DNA from: Paulinella micropora
Taxonomy: Eukaryota; Cercozoa; Imbricatea; Euglyphida; Paulinellidae
DNA: 57,500 nucleotides
Reading direction: 5' to 3'
Assembly (NCBI GenBank): GCA_019918135.1
Contig: WBZZ01002562.1
Coordinates: 5,001 to 62,500 of the forward strand
The notes under the pieces are model-generated. The model was given only the letters and a program-made list of their open reading frames with translations, was not told the origin of the DNA and made no database searches. The position numbers and the translations under genes are program-made. Below, piece after piece: positions 41,301 through 51,447 of this stretch (its first letter is position 1; each line of letters starts with the position of its first letter).

Positions 41301-41935
41301 ATAACTAAACCCCCGGGCGAGCAACTCGTGGTCGAGCCCTTTTCGCGCGCCCCTGCCGCATTTGTTTCGGAAAAAATTTCGCGCAAAATCTTCCGGCTCT
41401 GTCTGTGCACGACCCACAAAATGTGGTTATAGCCTGTGAACTCGGGAAGTTTTTTCTAAGAATTTGGCGGGAAGGAAAAAAAGGAGGGGAAGGACCGGGC
41501 AGACCCCCCCCCCCTCCTTCGAGTTCTTAGGATACAGGGTACGATTGCGTCAACCGACCCCTGCAAGCACAGCCCCGACCCCCGCCTCAGCGCCTCGTGG
41601 CTGAGCTTTTTTCGCGCGCCCTCGGAAAATCTTGCGCAAAATTGTCCGGCTCCGTCGGTGCACGACCCACAAAATGTGGTTTTATATCCTGTGAACTCGG
41701 GAAATTTTTCTGAGAATTTGGAGGGAAAGAGAAAAGGAGGGGGAAGGACCGGGCAGACCCCCCCCCTCCTTCGAGTTCTTAGGATACAGGGTACGATTGC
41801 GTCAACCGACCCCTGCACGCACAGCCCCGACCCCCGCCTCAGCGGCCTGTGGCCGAGAGCTTTTTTCGCGCGCCCCTGCCTTAGATTATCCCGCGCCCGG
41901 CCGAGGCGGTTCAAATGATATGACCAAAAACATGA
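38380..41935. repeat. Array of direct and inverted ~260-bp repeats
   Basis: A shared unit contains, in order, GGGCGCGCAAAAGCTCGGCC, a GTCAGGGGTGCGTGTGCAGGG stretch, CGACGAAGCCGTACCCTGTA / TCCTAAGAACTCGAGG, an AAAAAACTTCCCGGGTTCAC stretch and CCACATTTTGTGGG. Direct copies occur around 38,470-38,760, 38,780-39,070, 39,780-40,010 and 40,360-40,640. Inverted copies occur around 39,360-39,660, 41,340-41,630 and 41,640-41,930. A second element (CGTCGAGATATTAATTCCAA, then ATTTTTAATTGTAAGAAGAG) recurs at 39,137 and 40,672. Two inverted copies end in ATTATCCCGCGCCCG then GATATGACCAAAA (39,648; 41,884). Interspersed are long C and G tracts. No gene supported. The inverted arrangement could be a replication, terminal or recombination region. 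Confidence 0.85.
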
Positions 41936-42080
41936 ATTTAAGAAGTAGAACAGAGCCGGAACCTAGCCCTTGACTTTTTTGTTCTCATTGACAAACAGGC
42001 TATTTTCACGTGAAGTCGTCTGCGAGAACTAGGCTAATCTTTCTTTATGATTGTGCTTTTCCTAGGAGAGATTACGCGTC

Positions 42081-42806
42081 ATGCCGAGCAAGAAAAAGCG
42101 TGCAGCGAAGGTCGATGATGATGATGGAGAAGACGCGCCGAAACCAGTGTTTACCTTGGGCCAACGCCTGGATAAGACCAAGCTGAAAAGGATCTCCATG
42201 CTCTATGTAGTGGTAGGTCAAGAAGAGCTGCAAGTGAACGAGCTGTTGGAGTCATGCAAACTGAACCGGCCCGAGGTTGACTACATGCCTGGCGTACATG
42301 ACATCAAGGGAAGGGCGTATGGACAAAACTCAATCGGGAACCTACCCAAGTGGATTATGCGCATTGTCTCGGGCGCCATGTATGAAAGTCTTGACATCTG
42401 CAATGCGGCGGCGAGCATTCTCGTGCAGTTGGCGGACCGAGAGCAGGCGGCCGTTCCCGTGCTGTTCAGCAGGTTCGTACATGGCGGGAGGGAGGATATG
42501 CAGAAGCTATTGTTGGAGCAAGTGGGCAAGGAGGATACCAGGATGTTCAAGAGGTAAGTTTTTGGATATATTCATTCTCATTTTTATCCAAAGGCCTGTT
42601 ACTGCTTTTTTGCATCATCAGCATTTTGCAACCCACCATGCCTCCTCTCCTGTGTGTGTGTTTGTTGCAGGCGCACGCTGGATTTCCGTGCGTCAGACAG
42701 TGGCAGCGCGCGTGCACTGCCGCTCTCGGCGTGGTTCTGTCAAAGGGTTTGGCAGGAGACTAGTCAAGATTTGTCTGGTTTCATTAAATTGTTTTTTCTT
42801 GCATGA
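42081..42806 (+). CDS. Two-exon host-like gene of unknown function
   Basis: ATG 42081 (MPSKKKRAAKVDDDDGED). Exon 1 ends at 42553 (AAGAG|GTAAGT); a 117-nt intron with a pyrimidine-rich 3' end (TGTGTTTGTTGCAG, ending 42670) is followed by exon 2 to TGA 42804-42806. Splicing keeps frame and gives about 202 residues. The N-terminus is Lys-rich then acidic; the rest looks globular and helical (ESLDICNAAASILVQLADRE). It has a consensus donor and acceptor and lies in AT-richer DNA with no G/C tracts, unlike its neighbours. It sits between repeat-array copies, and repeat-like sequence resumes at about 42,860 (GGGCTTTTTCTTGCGCGCCCCTGCC-type, split here). Either a captured host gene or an island of host DNA between two element blocks. 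Family not recognised. Confidence 0.7.
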
Positions 42807-43248
42807 ACACGATTCTCACCCACGGCAGTGGCATTCGAAGCCGGAGAGACCAGCGCGGACACGCGCACGAGCAGGCGGGGGCACCCTGCCCCTTGCAAAA
42901 CGCACACTCGAACTCTGCCCGAAGCGGCGGGTTGCGGTTTGGGCTTTTTCTTGCGCGCCCCTGCCCTCCTAGTCCCTTGCCCCTTTCTTCCTCTCTCTCT
43001 CTCTCTCTCTCCCCCCCCCCCCCCCCCGTTCCTACCTTTCCACGACACCAAAAGGGGGGGGTGCCCCCTCCCCCCCCCCCCCCTCCCCCTCTCGTGAGGT
43101 GTTGGGACAAATTTACCTGCTTCCTCCCCCTTTTACATAACTTTACTCCCTTCCCTCTGCCCCTCTCCCCTTTTTGTACCCTCTGCTCTCCTCTCAATAG
43201 ACACCAAGAAAGAGAAGGGTCTACTGAAACACAAAGACGAAACAAGAA
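42807..43248. promoter_or_regulatory. Repeat-derived and C-rich upstream region of the PPPY gene
   Basis: A partial copy of the array element (about 42,855-42,975) is followed by a CT run (42990-43010), C17 (43011-43027), G8, C14 and further C-tracts up to the ATG at 43249. No coding sequence supported. Confidence 0.5.
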
Positions 43249-43506
43249 ATGAGCAGCAATCCCGAGGAAGACAAAGTCTTGATCACTGAGTCAGATCCTC
43301 CTCCTTACAAAGAAATACGGGCGGATAGAAACATACAAGAAAGTGCAGCCGGCAAGAAGAAGCAGGATAAAGAGGACTTGGCCTTGGTGGATTCTGAGGA
43401 GACGTTGCAAAGACTGCAAGACAGGCTAAAAGTCATTGCAGCCAAGGCCAACAATCCGCGCCTGCAGGGTTCTTTCCCCCCACCCAGGGGGTGGCCCTTG
43501 AGTTGA
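43249..43506 (+). CDS. Small charged protein with a PPPY late-domain-like motif
   Basis: 85 residues, ATG 43249 in AGAAATGAGC. N-terminal half: acidic with DPPPYKE at about residues 16-22, a PPxY motif of the kind that binds WW domains of NEDD4-type ubiquitin ligases and serves as a budding 'late domain' in many viruses (knowledge of the motif). Then a Lys/Gln-rich helical segment (EETLQRLQDRLKVIAAKAN). The final residues (PPPRGWPLS) run into C-rich spacer, so the true end may be slightly earlier or later. A promoter-like C-tract block lies upstream, as for other interior genes. A virus egress adaptor is an attractive but unproven inference. Confidence 0.55.
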   Translation: MSSNPEEDKVLITESDPPPYKEIRADRNIQESAAGKKKQDKEDLALVDSEETLQRLQDRLKVIAAKANNPRLQGSFPPPRGWPLS

Positions 43507-43948
43507 AGAGATCAGAATGGGCACGCGCATGAACAGGGGCGGGGCACTCCCCCCTCCTCCAACTTCTCTGCCCCGCTCAGTCTCACGCAGGCAAGGCCGG
43601 GATACGGCCTGAGTAGGGGCAATAGTGCTAGGTCCTGCCGGGTAGTGCTACCTATTTGGACCATATCAGACCACACAGACGTCGCTTGGCGCACACCCAA
43701 CCGAGTTTTTTTCTGCGCAGGCAGTGATCAGGTGACGGGGAAGGGAAAGGTGCGAGAAGGGGGAAAGGGGACGAGAGAGTAAAGGGAGGAGGGGGGGGGG
43801 GGGGGGGAGTGCAGCCGCTGGCGCTGGCTGAGTTAGTTTTATTAAAGAACGAAAAGCAACTTTTTTTTTGCAATTTTTTTTCCTGTGCCCGTAGCGGGCA
43901 GGATCGGTTACAAGACCTGCCTGACCTTCTGTAATAAAGCCCGTGCGA
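43507..43948. other. Spacer carrying boundary repeat copy 1
   Basis: G16 run (about 43792-43807) and a block at 43817-43862, GGCTGAGTTAG then TTATTAAAGAACGAAAAGCAA, which recurs at 46,552 and 50,564. No gene supported. Confidence 0.6.
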
Positions 43949-46404
43949 TTACGTACTAGTCATGTAAAACAGGCACCCACACAGTGTCACTGGTGCGGAA
44001 GTACTTCGGGTAGCCCAAGAGCCACTGAATTCTGCAGGGGAAGACGTTTGCATATGAGGGCAGTCGCTGCATGCATAAATAAACAAGCCGTTGTCGTAAG
44101 TACCAGTACCCCAAGCTCTCCACATAACGCAGTGCGGATTAGCAGTCGGGCCAGCGTAGTAGCGTAGGACATATCTCATACCATAACTCATACCATAATC
44201 TGGCATGCCGCTGCCCGTACTGTACAACTGGTGCGTAAAAAAAAGTTAATGTTTTGGTCGGTTGGGGCAGTATTAGAGAAGAAGATCCAGTTGTTTTGGT
44301 TGCTAACAAAGTTGGAAAAAAAAGTAGCGGTTCCACGAGAGCCGCAAGCTTTGCCATTGATTGTAGAGGATAGAGGACGCGTAAAAGTTATCTGGACAAG
44401 CTCCGCTTGTTACGATATAAAAGCGGCTGCCCGCGGCCCCGCCATCACTCGCCGCGCAGTACGCGATATTGGACGCTACGCGCAGCTTGACTGTGCCCTG
44501 AAACCAGTTGAGACAGTCTCGGTAGAGCCCCGTCGTGACCATATCCCTGTTTACGCAGGTCGAGCACGGATGGCCGAACCCGCCACAATTAATGCAAGGC
44601 GAAGGGCTTCCACATAACCCGCCACAGGTCCAGTTGCTCAGGGTAAAGTCACCTTCCGCGCATTCGTTAATATCTTGGCACGCGCCGTTCACCAGGCGGG
44701 TGCCGGGTGGGCGGGCTCCCGGTTGGCGTGTAGGTTTGGGTCGGGGTCTGCGACGGTGGGCTGGTCGGCGTGACCGACGGCGAGCAGGTTGGCGTGACGG
44801 AGATCGTCGGCGTGACGGAAATCGTCGGCGTGACGGAAATCGTCGGCGTGAGCGAAATCGTCGGTGTCTGCGAACTGGTCGGAGTGAGCGAGCTGGTCGG
44901 TGTCTGCAAACTGGTCGGAGTGAGCGAGCTGGTCGGTGTCACCGAGCGCGAGGCCGTCAGCGACGCCGAATCCGTCCCCGAAGTGGTCGGCGTCATCGAG
45001 CTCGTGGCCGTCGGTGACACCGAGCTCGACAGGGAACGAGAGCCCGTCACCGACGCCGAGCTCGACAGAGTCACCGACGCCGAGCTGGTCGCCGACGCCG
45101 AGCTGGTCGCCGACGCCGAGCTCGACAGAGACACCGACGCCGAGCTCGACAGAGACAGCGACGCCGAGCTAGTCAGCGACGCCGAGCTCGACAGAGACAC
45201 CGACGCCGAGCTGGTCGCCGACGCCGAGCTGGACACCGAACGCGAGCCGGTCTTTGCGAGCTGGACACCGAACGCGAGCCGGTCTTTGAGGCGAGCTGGA
45301 CACCGAACGCGAGCCGGTCTTTGAGTGCGAGCTGGACACCGACACCGAGCGCGCGGAGCCGAGCCGGGGGGGCTCTGCGAAGGCCAGCTGCTCACGCACG
45401 CTCGGGGAGCCTGGGTTTTTTGCAGCACAGACCCGCGCGCTAGGCCCTCACAGAAGGCCGCGGCGGACTGCGGGTTCATGGACGCTAGCGTCCAGTTGCT
45501 CAGGTTATGCACCAGCGCCGGCGCGCCGGACAGCATTTCGCTGGCGTCTTTGCAGGCTGTCTGGCCTCCAGCGAGACAGGTCCGCCCCGAGCAGCGACGC
45601 GTCCGCAAACATGCCGCTGGCGTTCACGACTCGCGACATGTTCCAGCTTGCCAGGCCGGGCATCGCAATGGCCCGCGTGCCGCGGAACATGTAGGACGTA
45701 TCTAGCACGCGTGACAGGTCCCAGCTCGTAACGTTCGCAAACTTGAGGCACGGCGAGTCCGCAAAGGCAGCGCGAGTGCTGGTCAGCGAAGCACGCACCC
45801 GCAGACCCGACACGTCGAAGCACGCGACCCGTGACAGCCCCGCGAAGCTGAACGCCAGGCTCTGCAAACCCGTCGTGTCTAGCTGGTCCAGGGGTGGCAG
45901 CCACTCTAACGCCGTCTCGCCGTAGAAGTGCTGCCCCGTCTCGGCCGCGAGCCGCAGCCCGCCCCACTGCAGCACCTTGCGCAAGGCAACCCGCCCGCCA
46001 CCGCCGTGCTGGGTCCGCCAATCCAAGATCATAGCCCACGCCGGCAGGCGCACTACCACCAAGAAAACACAGCTCTCGCTAAAAGTGTGGCTGCATGGCC
46101 CCAACAGCGCACTGCACTGCTGCGCGGCCCCTCCCTGCTCCCAGAAAACCTCCCAGACACCGGCCGCCGTCGCGCGGCGCCGCCGCCTCGCAGCCGAGGC
46201 GGCCCCGTTGGCGCCGGCGACCGGCAGCGTCCAGTTGTCGCCCGCCTCGCTCACCGACAGTTCCAGCACCAGGTCGCCGGGTTGGGCCACCGAAGAATCA
46301 TACGGGCAACGCGCACTCAACAGTAACGGCAGCAAGGCCGCCAGCAGCACGCGCGGCCACCCCGGGCAGAAGCTGTCAGGAACTAGGTTAAACTGCATCG
46401 TCAT
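43949..46404 (-). pseudogene. BspA/EGF adhesin, tandem copy A, several frameshifts
   Basis: ATG 46402-46404 followed by a signal peptide (VLLAALLPLLLSARC). The N-terminal ectodomain is nearly identical to copy B and contains BspA-like repeats (FANVTSWDLSRVLDTSYMF, LASWNMSRVVNASGMF). An extra T near 45,552, relative to copy B, shifts the frame. A Ser/Thr stalk follows (SSSASATSS, then SVTPTISVTPT), including three imperfect 31-34-bp direct repeats at 45,233-45,330. After a shift near 44,690 there is a calcium-binding-EGF-like segment (CQDINECAEGDF, LSNWTCGGLCG). The C-terminal globular part continues through two more frame changes (about 44,330 and 44,225) to 43949. Stalk plus EGF plus BspA indicates a long secreted adhesin. 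Copy B has the same plan with fewer lesions. Confidence 0.7.
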
Positions 46405-46775
46405 CTCTATTTCTTTGCTGTATACAAAGAATGTACCACAGCCCCGCTGGCACGGGGCTAGAAAAGCAGGGGGGGAAAGGGGGGGGGGGGAGGGGGGGGG
46501 GGAGGATAAGGGGCAGGAGGGGACAAGACAGGGGGGAGGGGCAGTACGAGCCCCGGCGCCGAGGGCTGAGTTAGCTTGTATCAAAGAACGCAAAAAAAAA
46601 CATCTTTTAATAAAACTCCAGTCCACTGGGCACATCTTGCTAGGGACTGCACCACGTCTGGTGACAAACTCGCACACGCAGCGCAGGCACATAGGCCACT
46701 GCCCCGAAAGTGTTGCTTGAAGAGCAACCCGTCTGGCTCGCGGGCAGCTTATAGAACATCATGGGAATGATTAGC
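46405..46775. repeat. Spacer with G-tracts and boundary repeat copy 2
   Basis: G-rich block (46469-46504) and the boundary element at 46552-46600 (GGCGCCGAGGGCTGAGTTAG, then ATCAAAGAACGCAAAAA), matched at 43,817 and 50,564. Lies between tandem adhesin copies A and B. Confidence 0.7.
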
Positions 46776-49700
46776 TTATAACGCAGGTAAGTACTGATAA
46801 GGCGTAGTAAATTCTAGATCAGAAAATTGCGAGCAGTACTCGTTTGGGCCAGTATTTACGCTTCCACCTTGCAAGTCCACATTTGTATTGGTGTAGTATT
46901 TGATGTAGTACCAAGTAGTGCCATCGTTAGAACCCGCTATGTACAGCGCCGCAGGGCCCGCGTATTCTAAGTTGGTCCCTGGCACCGTGGAGCAAACGTT
47001 GATATTGGAAATCCTGGCGGCGGTAGTTGATGATTGCAAGTACAGCGCCTGTCCCGTCACGGTACCCGTGACACCGGCCGGTACATTAAGGATCGTGTGT
47101 GATGTTTTGCTAGTGGTGCAATAAAACAGCTTCCTTGCGGCGTCGGACGTAAACTGGTTGGTGTAGTCGCTAAGGGTAGTGCTCGTGTAGCTAGTGGTTA
47201 TGTCAGAATCCATGGCATAGCTTGCATCGACATGATTGGTAGATGCAGTTATGCTCCAGCCCGTGTTAGCGTTGGAATTGACACCGGTATTGAAATTTGT
47301 AGTGAGAAAATAGTTGGTTGTGCAGAACCTCGACGGCGTCGTCGAAACGGTTGGCGTCCCGGAACGAGTCGGCGTCACGGTCGGCGTCAAGGACGCTGTC
47401 GGGGACACGGTCGGAGTCACGGTCGGCGTCACGGACACGGTCGGCGTAGTCGAAACGGTCGGCGTCGCAGACACGGTCGGCGTGGTCAAAACGGTCGGCG
47501 TCGGCGTCACGGTCGGCGTTAGCGTCACGGACACGGTCGGCGTCACTGACACGGTCGGCGTCACGGACACGGTCGGCGTCACGGTCGGCGTCACGATCGG
47601 CGTCACGCTCGGCGTCACAGATATCGTGGGCGTCGATGAGGCAGGGAGGCACACCGGAGCTTCCACCGTGATCCTGTCGTCGCCCAAGCGCGAGTTTGTA
47701 GTACAAAAAGTTCCATAAGCATACGAGGTCCAGTGTTTATACACCACGAAACGGTACGCGGCGTAGCCGGAGGTCGGTGTCAAGCTCACTGTCTGCTGTT
47801 GTCCCGTGGTCCAGCCCGTCCAACCGCTGCCTGTCGCCAGCAGGGTCCAGCCGGTGTTGCTGGTGGGGTTGTTTGACCGATAGACCTGCAACGTTTCAAC
47901 AGCCGAAATCTCCGGACACCCACCTCCAGCCGTGCAGAAGTTAACACCGCTAGAAATCATACGCAGGGTAGCAACGACCCCAACCGACCACAACCTTGCG
48001 GGAACCGCGTCTGACTTGGTTATTTGCACGTAAGCCCCAAGTATCGTATTTGTTGATGCTGTACCTGAGGTAGCAAGACCTGAGCAGACACCGTTTGTCT
48101 TTACGGTTGAATAGGGCGTATTACTTAGCCACCAAGTTACGTAATTGTCGTCCGTGGCGTCGCGCGCGCTGCCGGCATTGGAGCCGCTGACACTGACTGT
48201 CCGGCCGAACAAGCTGCCGGGGGAAGTCAGTTGGCTTTGGTTGACGTAGCCTGAGCTGCACGTGCAGTAGAAGGAGCCGTACGTGTTGGTGCAGAGGCCG
48301 TTGGAGGTGCAGCCGCCGTTGTTGGCGAGGGCGCACTCATCGACGTCGGGCGAAGCGGATGGCGTCACAGAGATGGTCGGCGTTACCGAGATGGTTGGCG
48401 TCACGGACACGGTCGCCGTCGGCGTTACGGACACGGACGGCGTCGCAGAGCTGGACACCGACACCGAGCTGGTCAGCGACACCGACACCGAGCCGGTCAG
48501 CGAAGCCGAGCTGGACAGCGACACCGAGCCGGTCAGCGACGCCGAGCTGGACACCGACACCGAGCTGGTCAGCGACACCGACACCGAGCCGGTCAGCGAA
48601 GCCGAGCTGGACACGACACCGAGCCGGTCAGCGACGCCGAGCTGGACACCGACACCGAGCCGGTCAGCGACGCCGAGCTGGACAGCGACACCGAGCCGGT
48701 CAGCGACGCCGAGCTGGACACCGAGGGCGAGCTGATCAGCGACGCCGAGCTGGACACCGAGGGTGAGCTGATCAGCGACGCCGAGCCGGTCAGTGACGCC
48801 GAGATTGTAACCGAGCTAGAGCGCGAAACCGAGCCAGGGGGGCTCTGCGAAAGCCAGCTGCTCACGCACGCTCGGGGAGCCTGGGACTTTTGCAGCAGAG
48901 ATCCGCGCGCTAGGCCCTCGCAGAAGGCCGCAGTGGCCTGCGGGTCCATGGGCGCTACTGACCAGTTGCTCAAGTTCTGCACCAGCGCCGGCGCACCGGA
49001 CAGCATTCCTCTGGCGTCTTGCAGGCTGTCTGGCCTCCAGCGAGACAGGTCCGCCCCGAGCAGCAGCGCGTCCGCAAACATGCCGCTGGCGTTTATGACC
49101 CTCGACATGTCCCAACTTGCCAGTCCGGGCAGCGAAGTAACCTGCGTGCCGCGGAACATGTAGGCCGTATCTAGCACGCGCGACAGGTCCCAGCTCGTGA
49201 CGTTGGCAAACTTGAGGCACGGCGAGTCCGCAAAGGCCGCGCGCGTGCTGGTCAGCGACGCACGCACCTGCAGACCCGACACGTCGAAGCACGCGACCCG
49301 CGACAGCCCCGCGAAGCTGAACGCCAGGCTCTGCAAACCCGTCGTGTCCAGCTGGTCCAGGGGCGGCAGCCACTCCAACGCCGTTTCGCCGTAGAAGTGC
49401 TGCCCCGTCTCGGCCGCGAGCCGCAGCCCGCCCCACTGCAGCACCTTGCGCAAGGCTACCCGCCCGCTGCCGCCGTGCTGGGCCCGCCAATCCAAAGTCA
49501 TAGCCCACGCCGGCAGCCGGCCGAGCACTACTACCAAGAACACGCCGCCGTCGGTAAAAGTGTGGCTGCACGGCCCCAGCTGCGCGCTGCACTGCTGCGC
49601 GGCCCCTCCCTGCTCCCAAAAAACCTCCCAGACACCGGTGGCCGTGGTGCGACGGCGCCGTCGAGCTGTGGCGGCCCCGTTGGCGCCGGCGGCCGGCAGC

Positions 49701-49885
49701 GTCCAGTTGTCACCCGCCGCGCTCACCGACAGCTCCAGCACTAAGTCGCCGGGCGTAGCCACGGAGGGATCATACGGGCAATACGCGCGCAACAGCAACG
49801 GCAGCAGGGCCGCCAGCCACACGCGCGGCCACCCCGGGTAGAAGCTGCCAGGAACTAGGTTCAACTGTGTCGTCATCATCCCCAT
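46776..49885 (-). CDS. BspA/EGF/discoidin-like adhesin, tandem copy B, one frameshift
   Basis: Start ATG about 49883-49885 (a later Met at 49876 is equally possible). The signal peptide (VWLAALLPLLLRAYC) leads to an ectodomain with N-glycosylation sites and BspA-like repeats (FANVTSWDLSRVLDTAYMF, LASWDMSRVINASGMF). Long SVSSSASLTG stalks follow. A single missing base near 48,613, within an otherwise regular repeat, moves the frame; the next frame continues the stalk, then a calcium-binding EGF domain (DVDECALANNGGCTSNGLC, YGSFYCTCSSGY). Two discoidin/F5-8C-like regions (GSARDATDDNYVTWW; LQVYRSNNPTSNTGW; later DASYAMDSDITTSY and ALYIAGSNDGTTWYY) are separated by SVTPTVSVTPTV stalks. About 1,030 residues to TAA 46776. 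No membrane anchor seen at the C-terminus. Likely secreted or virion-surface adhesin that binds host glycans; ligand unknown. Confidence 0.75.
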
Positions 49886-50124
49886 CTCTTTGATGTACAA
49901 ATATTGCTAAATGTACCACCCCCCCCCCCCCCCAGCCCCTCCCCCCCTCCCTGACTGACTGGGCGAGGGGGGTTGGTAGGGAGCACTGAAGGAGGGGGGG
50001 GAGGGGGAGGAGGGGGAGGGGCTGAAAAAGAAGATAGGGTGGGAGGTGAAGGGAAAGGAGGGCGAGGGAGGGAAGGCAAGGGCAGGGCAGTGCTCTTCTT
50101 TTTGAAACGCAGAAAAAAAGGTAC
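49886..50124. promoter_or_regulatory. Divergent G/C-tract region, adhesin B / small ORF
   Basis: C15 run (49919-49933), C-rich and then G/A-rich blocks (49996-50090) with strong strand asymmetry, between the leftward adhesin B and a rightward ORF at 50125. Confidence 0.4.
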
Positions 50125-50577
50125 ATGATTAGGTGCAACCACCATGCTAGCCACGGGGTGTTTTGCCGGGGTCGGGTTTTGGTGATTGAGGGCGAAAGGT
50201 GGGAGGCCTTGCAGACAGCGCGGTTGGTCCCTGTGGAGCTGGCTCCGAAAACCATGGCGCGGATCTGCCGCCAGGTCAGCGCAGACTATCTCTTGTGGCT
50301 CACGCCCAGCCCGCCCAGCCCGCCCAGCCAGCTAGCGCGGGCTGGAGGGGACAAGGCAGGGGGGCTCGGGGGGCAGCCTGCCCCCCGGCAGCCTGCACCC
50401 CGGCAGCCTGCACCGCGGGACAGTGACTGTAGGGCGTGCCTGATTGACAGCCAACACAACGTGCAATTTCTGACGACGGCCCAGCTGCGGACAATCTTTG
50501 GAAATATCCCTCCTGTCTTCGAGCCGCAGCACAGCACCGAGCCCTCTGGCGCGCAGCCAGCCGGCGCCGAGGGCTGA
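50125..50577 (+). CDS. Small basic/proline-rich protein, unknown
   Basis: 150 residues from ATG 50125 (MIRCNHHASHGVFCRG) to TGA 50575-50577. It has a plausible globular N-terminus (RWEALQTARLVPVELAPK; ARICRQVSADYLLWL), a Pro/Ser and Gly-rich linker with three tandem QPAPR units (about 50,385-50,418), and a C-terminal segment (CLIDSQHNVQFLTTAQLRTIF). Cys at both ends (RACLID) might bind metal. The last codons lie inside boundary repeat copy 3. GC-rich composition also keeps the opposite frames open, so this is moderately supported. No family recognised. Confidence 0.5.
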   Translation: MIRCNHHASHGVFCRGRVLVIEGERWEALQTARLVPVELAPKTMARICRQVSADYLLWLTPSPPSPPSQLARAGGDKAGGLGGQPAPRQPAPRQPAPRDSDCRACLIDSQHNVQFLTTAQLRTIFGNIPPVFEPQHSTEPSGAQPAGAEG

Positions 50578-50612
50578 GCTTTTAATTAAAGAACGAATAG
50601 CAATTTCTTTTG
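50564..50612. repeat. Boundary repeat copy 3
   Basis: GGCGCCGAGGGCTGAGCTTT then TAATTAAAGAACGAATAGCAA. Together with copies at 43,817 and 46,552 it brackets the two tandem adhesin units. Confidence 0.7.
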
Positions 50613-51284
50613 GCAGCCCGCCGGAATGTGGAGAGATGGAAGAACTGCTGAAACAGAGACGCTGTGTTTAGCCTTAAGCGACTGCTTCCGGAAAAGAGTT
50701 ACAAAAAAAGAGAAATTTCAGAGAATTTCTTTAACAATGCCAGCAGGTTGGAGTTTGTGGAAAAATGGAGAGATCTGGAAACGCCGATTTAAAAAAAAAA
50801 AAAACATATCTCTTCTACAGCGGCCAGCAATCCCCCCTCCCACCCCCCCCCTTTGATTTCACAAAGAAAAAGCTTTTTCTCTGCACACGCTTCGTGATAC
50901 AGGGGGGTGCCTCCCCCCCCCCCCCTATCTCACCACCAAACCTCTGGTATGACTCCCCTCCCCAGAACACGTCATATTTCGAAGTAAAAGAGCACTGCGC
51001 TTGTAAGTCTCTATTTAGCTCACTTGCCTTGTTTTTGTTTTTTTTTGTAGACATGACCTTTCTTCGCCGAAGCTATGATATCAGCTCGCGGGGCCTACAG
51101 ATCTCGCCTAAGCATGCTTGGGCAGGCTCTAGCGCGCTGGGGACAGAACGCGCCAGGAATCTCAGATTGCATGCGCCGCGTTCTGCGCTTGTATGAACAA
51201 AGTTGTGTTTCATTTAATTAAAAAAAATAGACTTTAGAAAAACATGTAAATTTCTGATGTCATTCCGTTCAAAATATGCCGGAC
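50613..51284. other. Spacer; possible tiny ORF only
   Basis: AT-rich stretches, an A14 run (50791-50804), C-tracts (50837-50846, 50918-50928) and a 47-codon frame from ATG 51053 to 51196 (MTFLRRSYDISSRGLQISPK) of doubtful reality. No other gene seen. Confidence 0.5.
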
Positions 51285-51430
51285 ACACGCACATCTTGTT
51301 CTGTCCCGTCGCTCTTCAGAAAGTCGCCTCCAACGTCGAGTAATGTAACATCGAAGTCCTTTTTGGCACGCTTGGTTGATAGAAAGTTAAACAGCTCGTC
51401 GACCGATTTCTAATCTTTAGTGCCCGCCTT
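51285..51430 (-). pseudogene. Truncated duplicate fragment of the adjacent 51.4-53.0 kb gene
   Basis: About 145 bases match the central part of the neighbouring gene at nucleotide level (compare 52,170-52,320). The encoded DFDVTLLDVGGDFLKSDGTE matches DFDVTLLDVGGDILKTDSTE there. It includes a TAG where the full gene has Tyr (GTKD-stop-KSV versus GSQDYKSM). Both ends of the fragment are abrupt. A partial local duplication left to decay. Confidence 0.8.
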
Positions 51431-51447
51431 GGTGGGGCTTTTTCTTG

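Noticed and set aside
47314..48766. Plus-strand Val/Gly- or Ser/Pro/Thr-repeat proteins opposite the adhesin stalks
   Set aside because: They are antisense of the SVTPT and SVSSSAS stalk repeats, whereas the minus strand has a signal peptide, EGF and BspA domains.
32893..49885. Bacterial contamination because of BspA repeats
   Set aside because: BspA/DUF285 repeats are also common in protists, and the neighbouring genes have Kozak contexts, eukaryotic F-box and EGF domains and polyadenylation-like signals.
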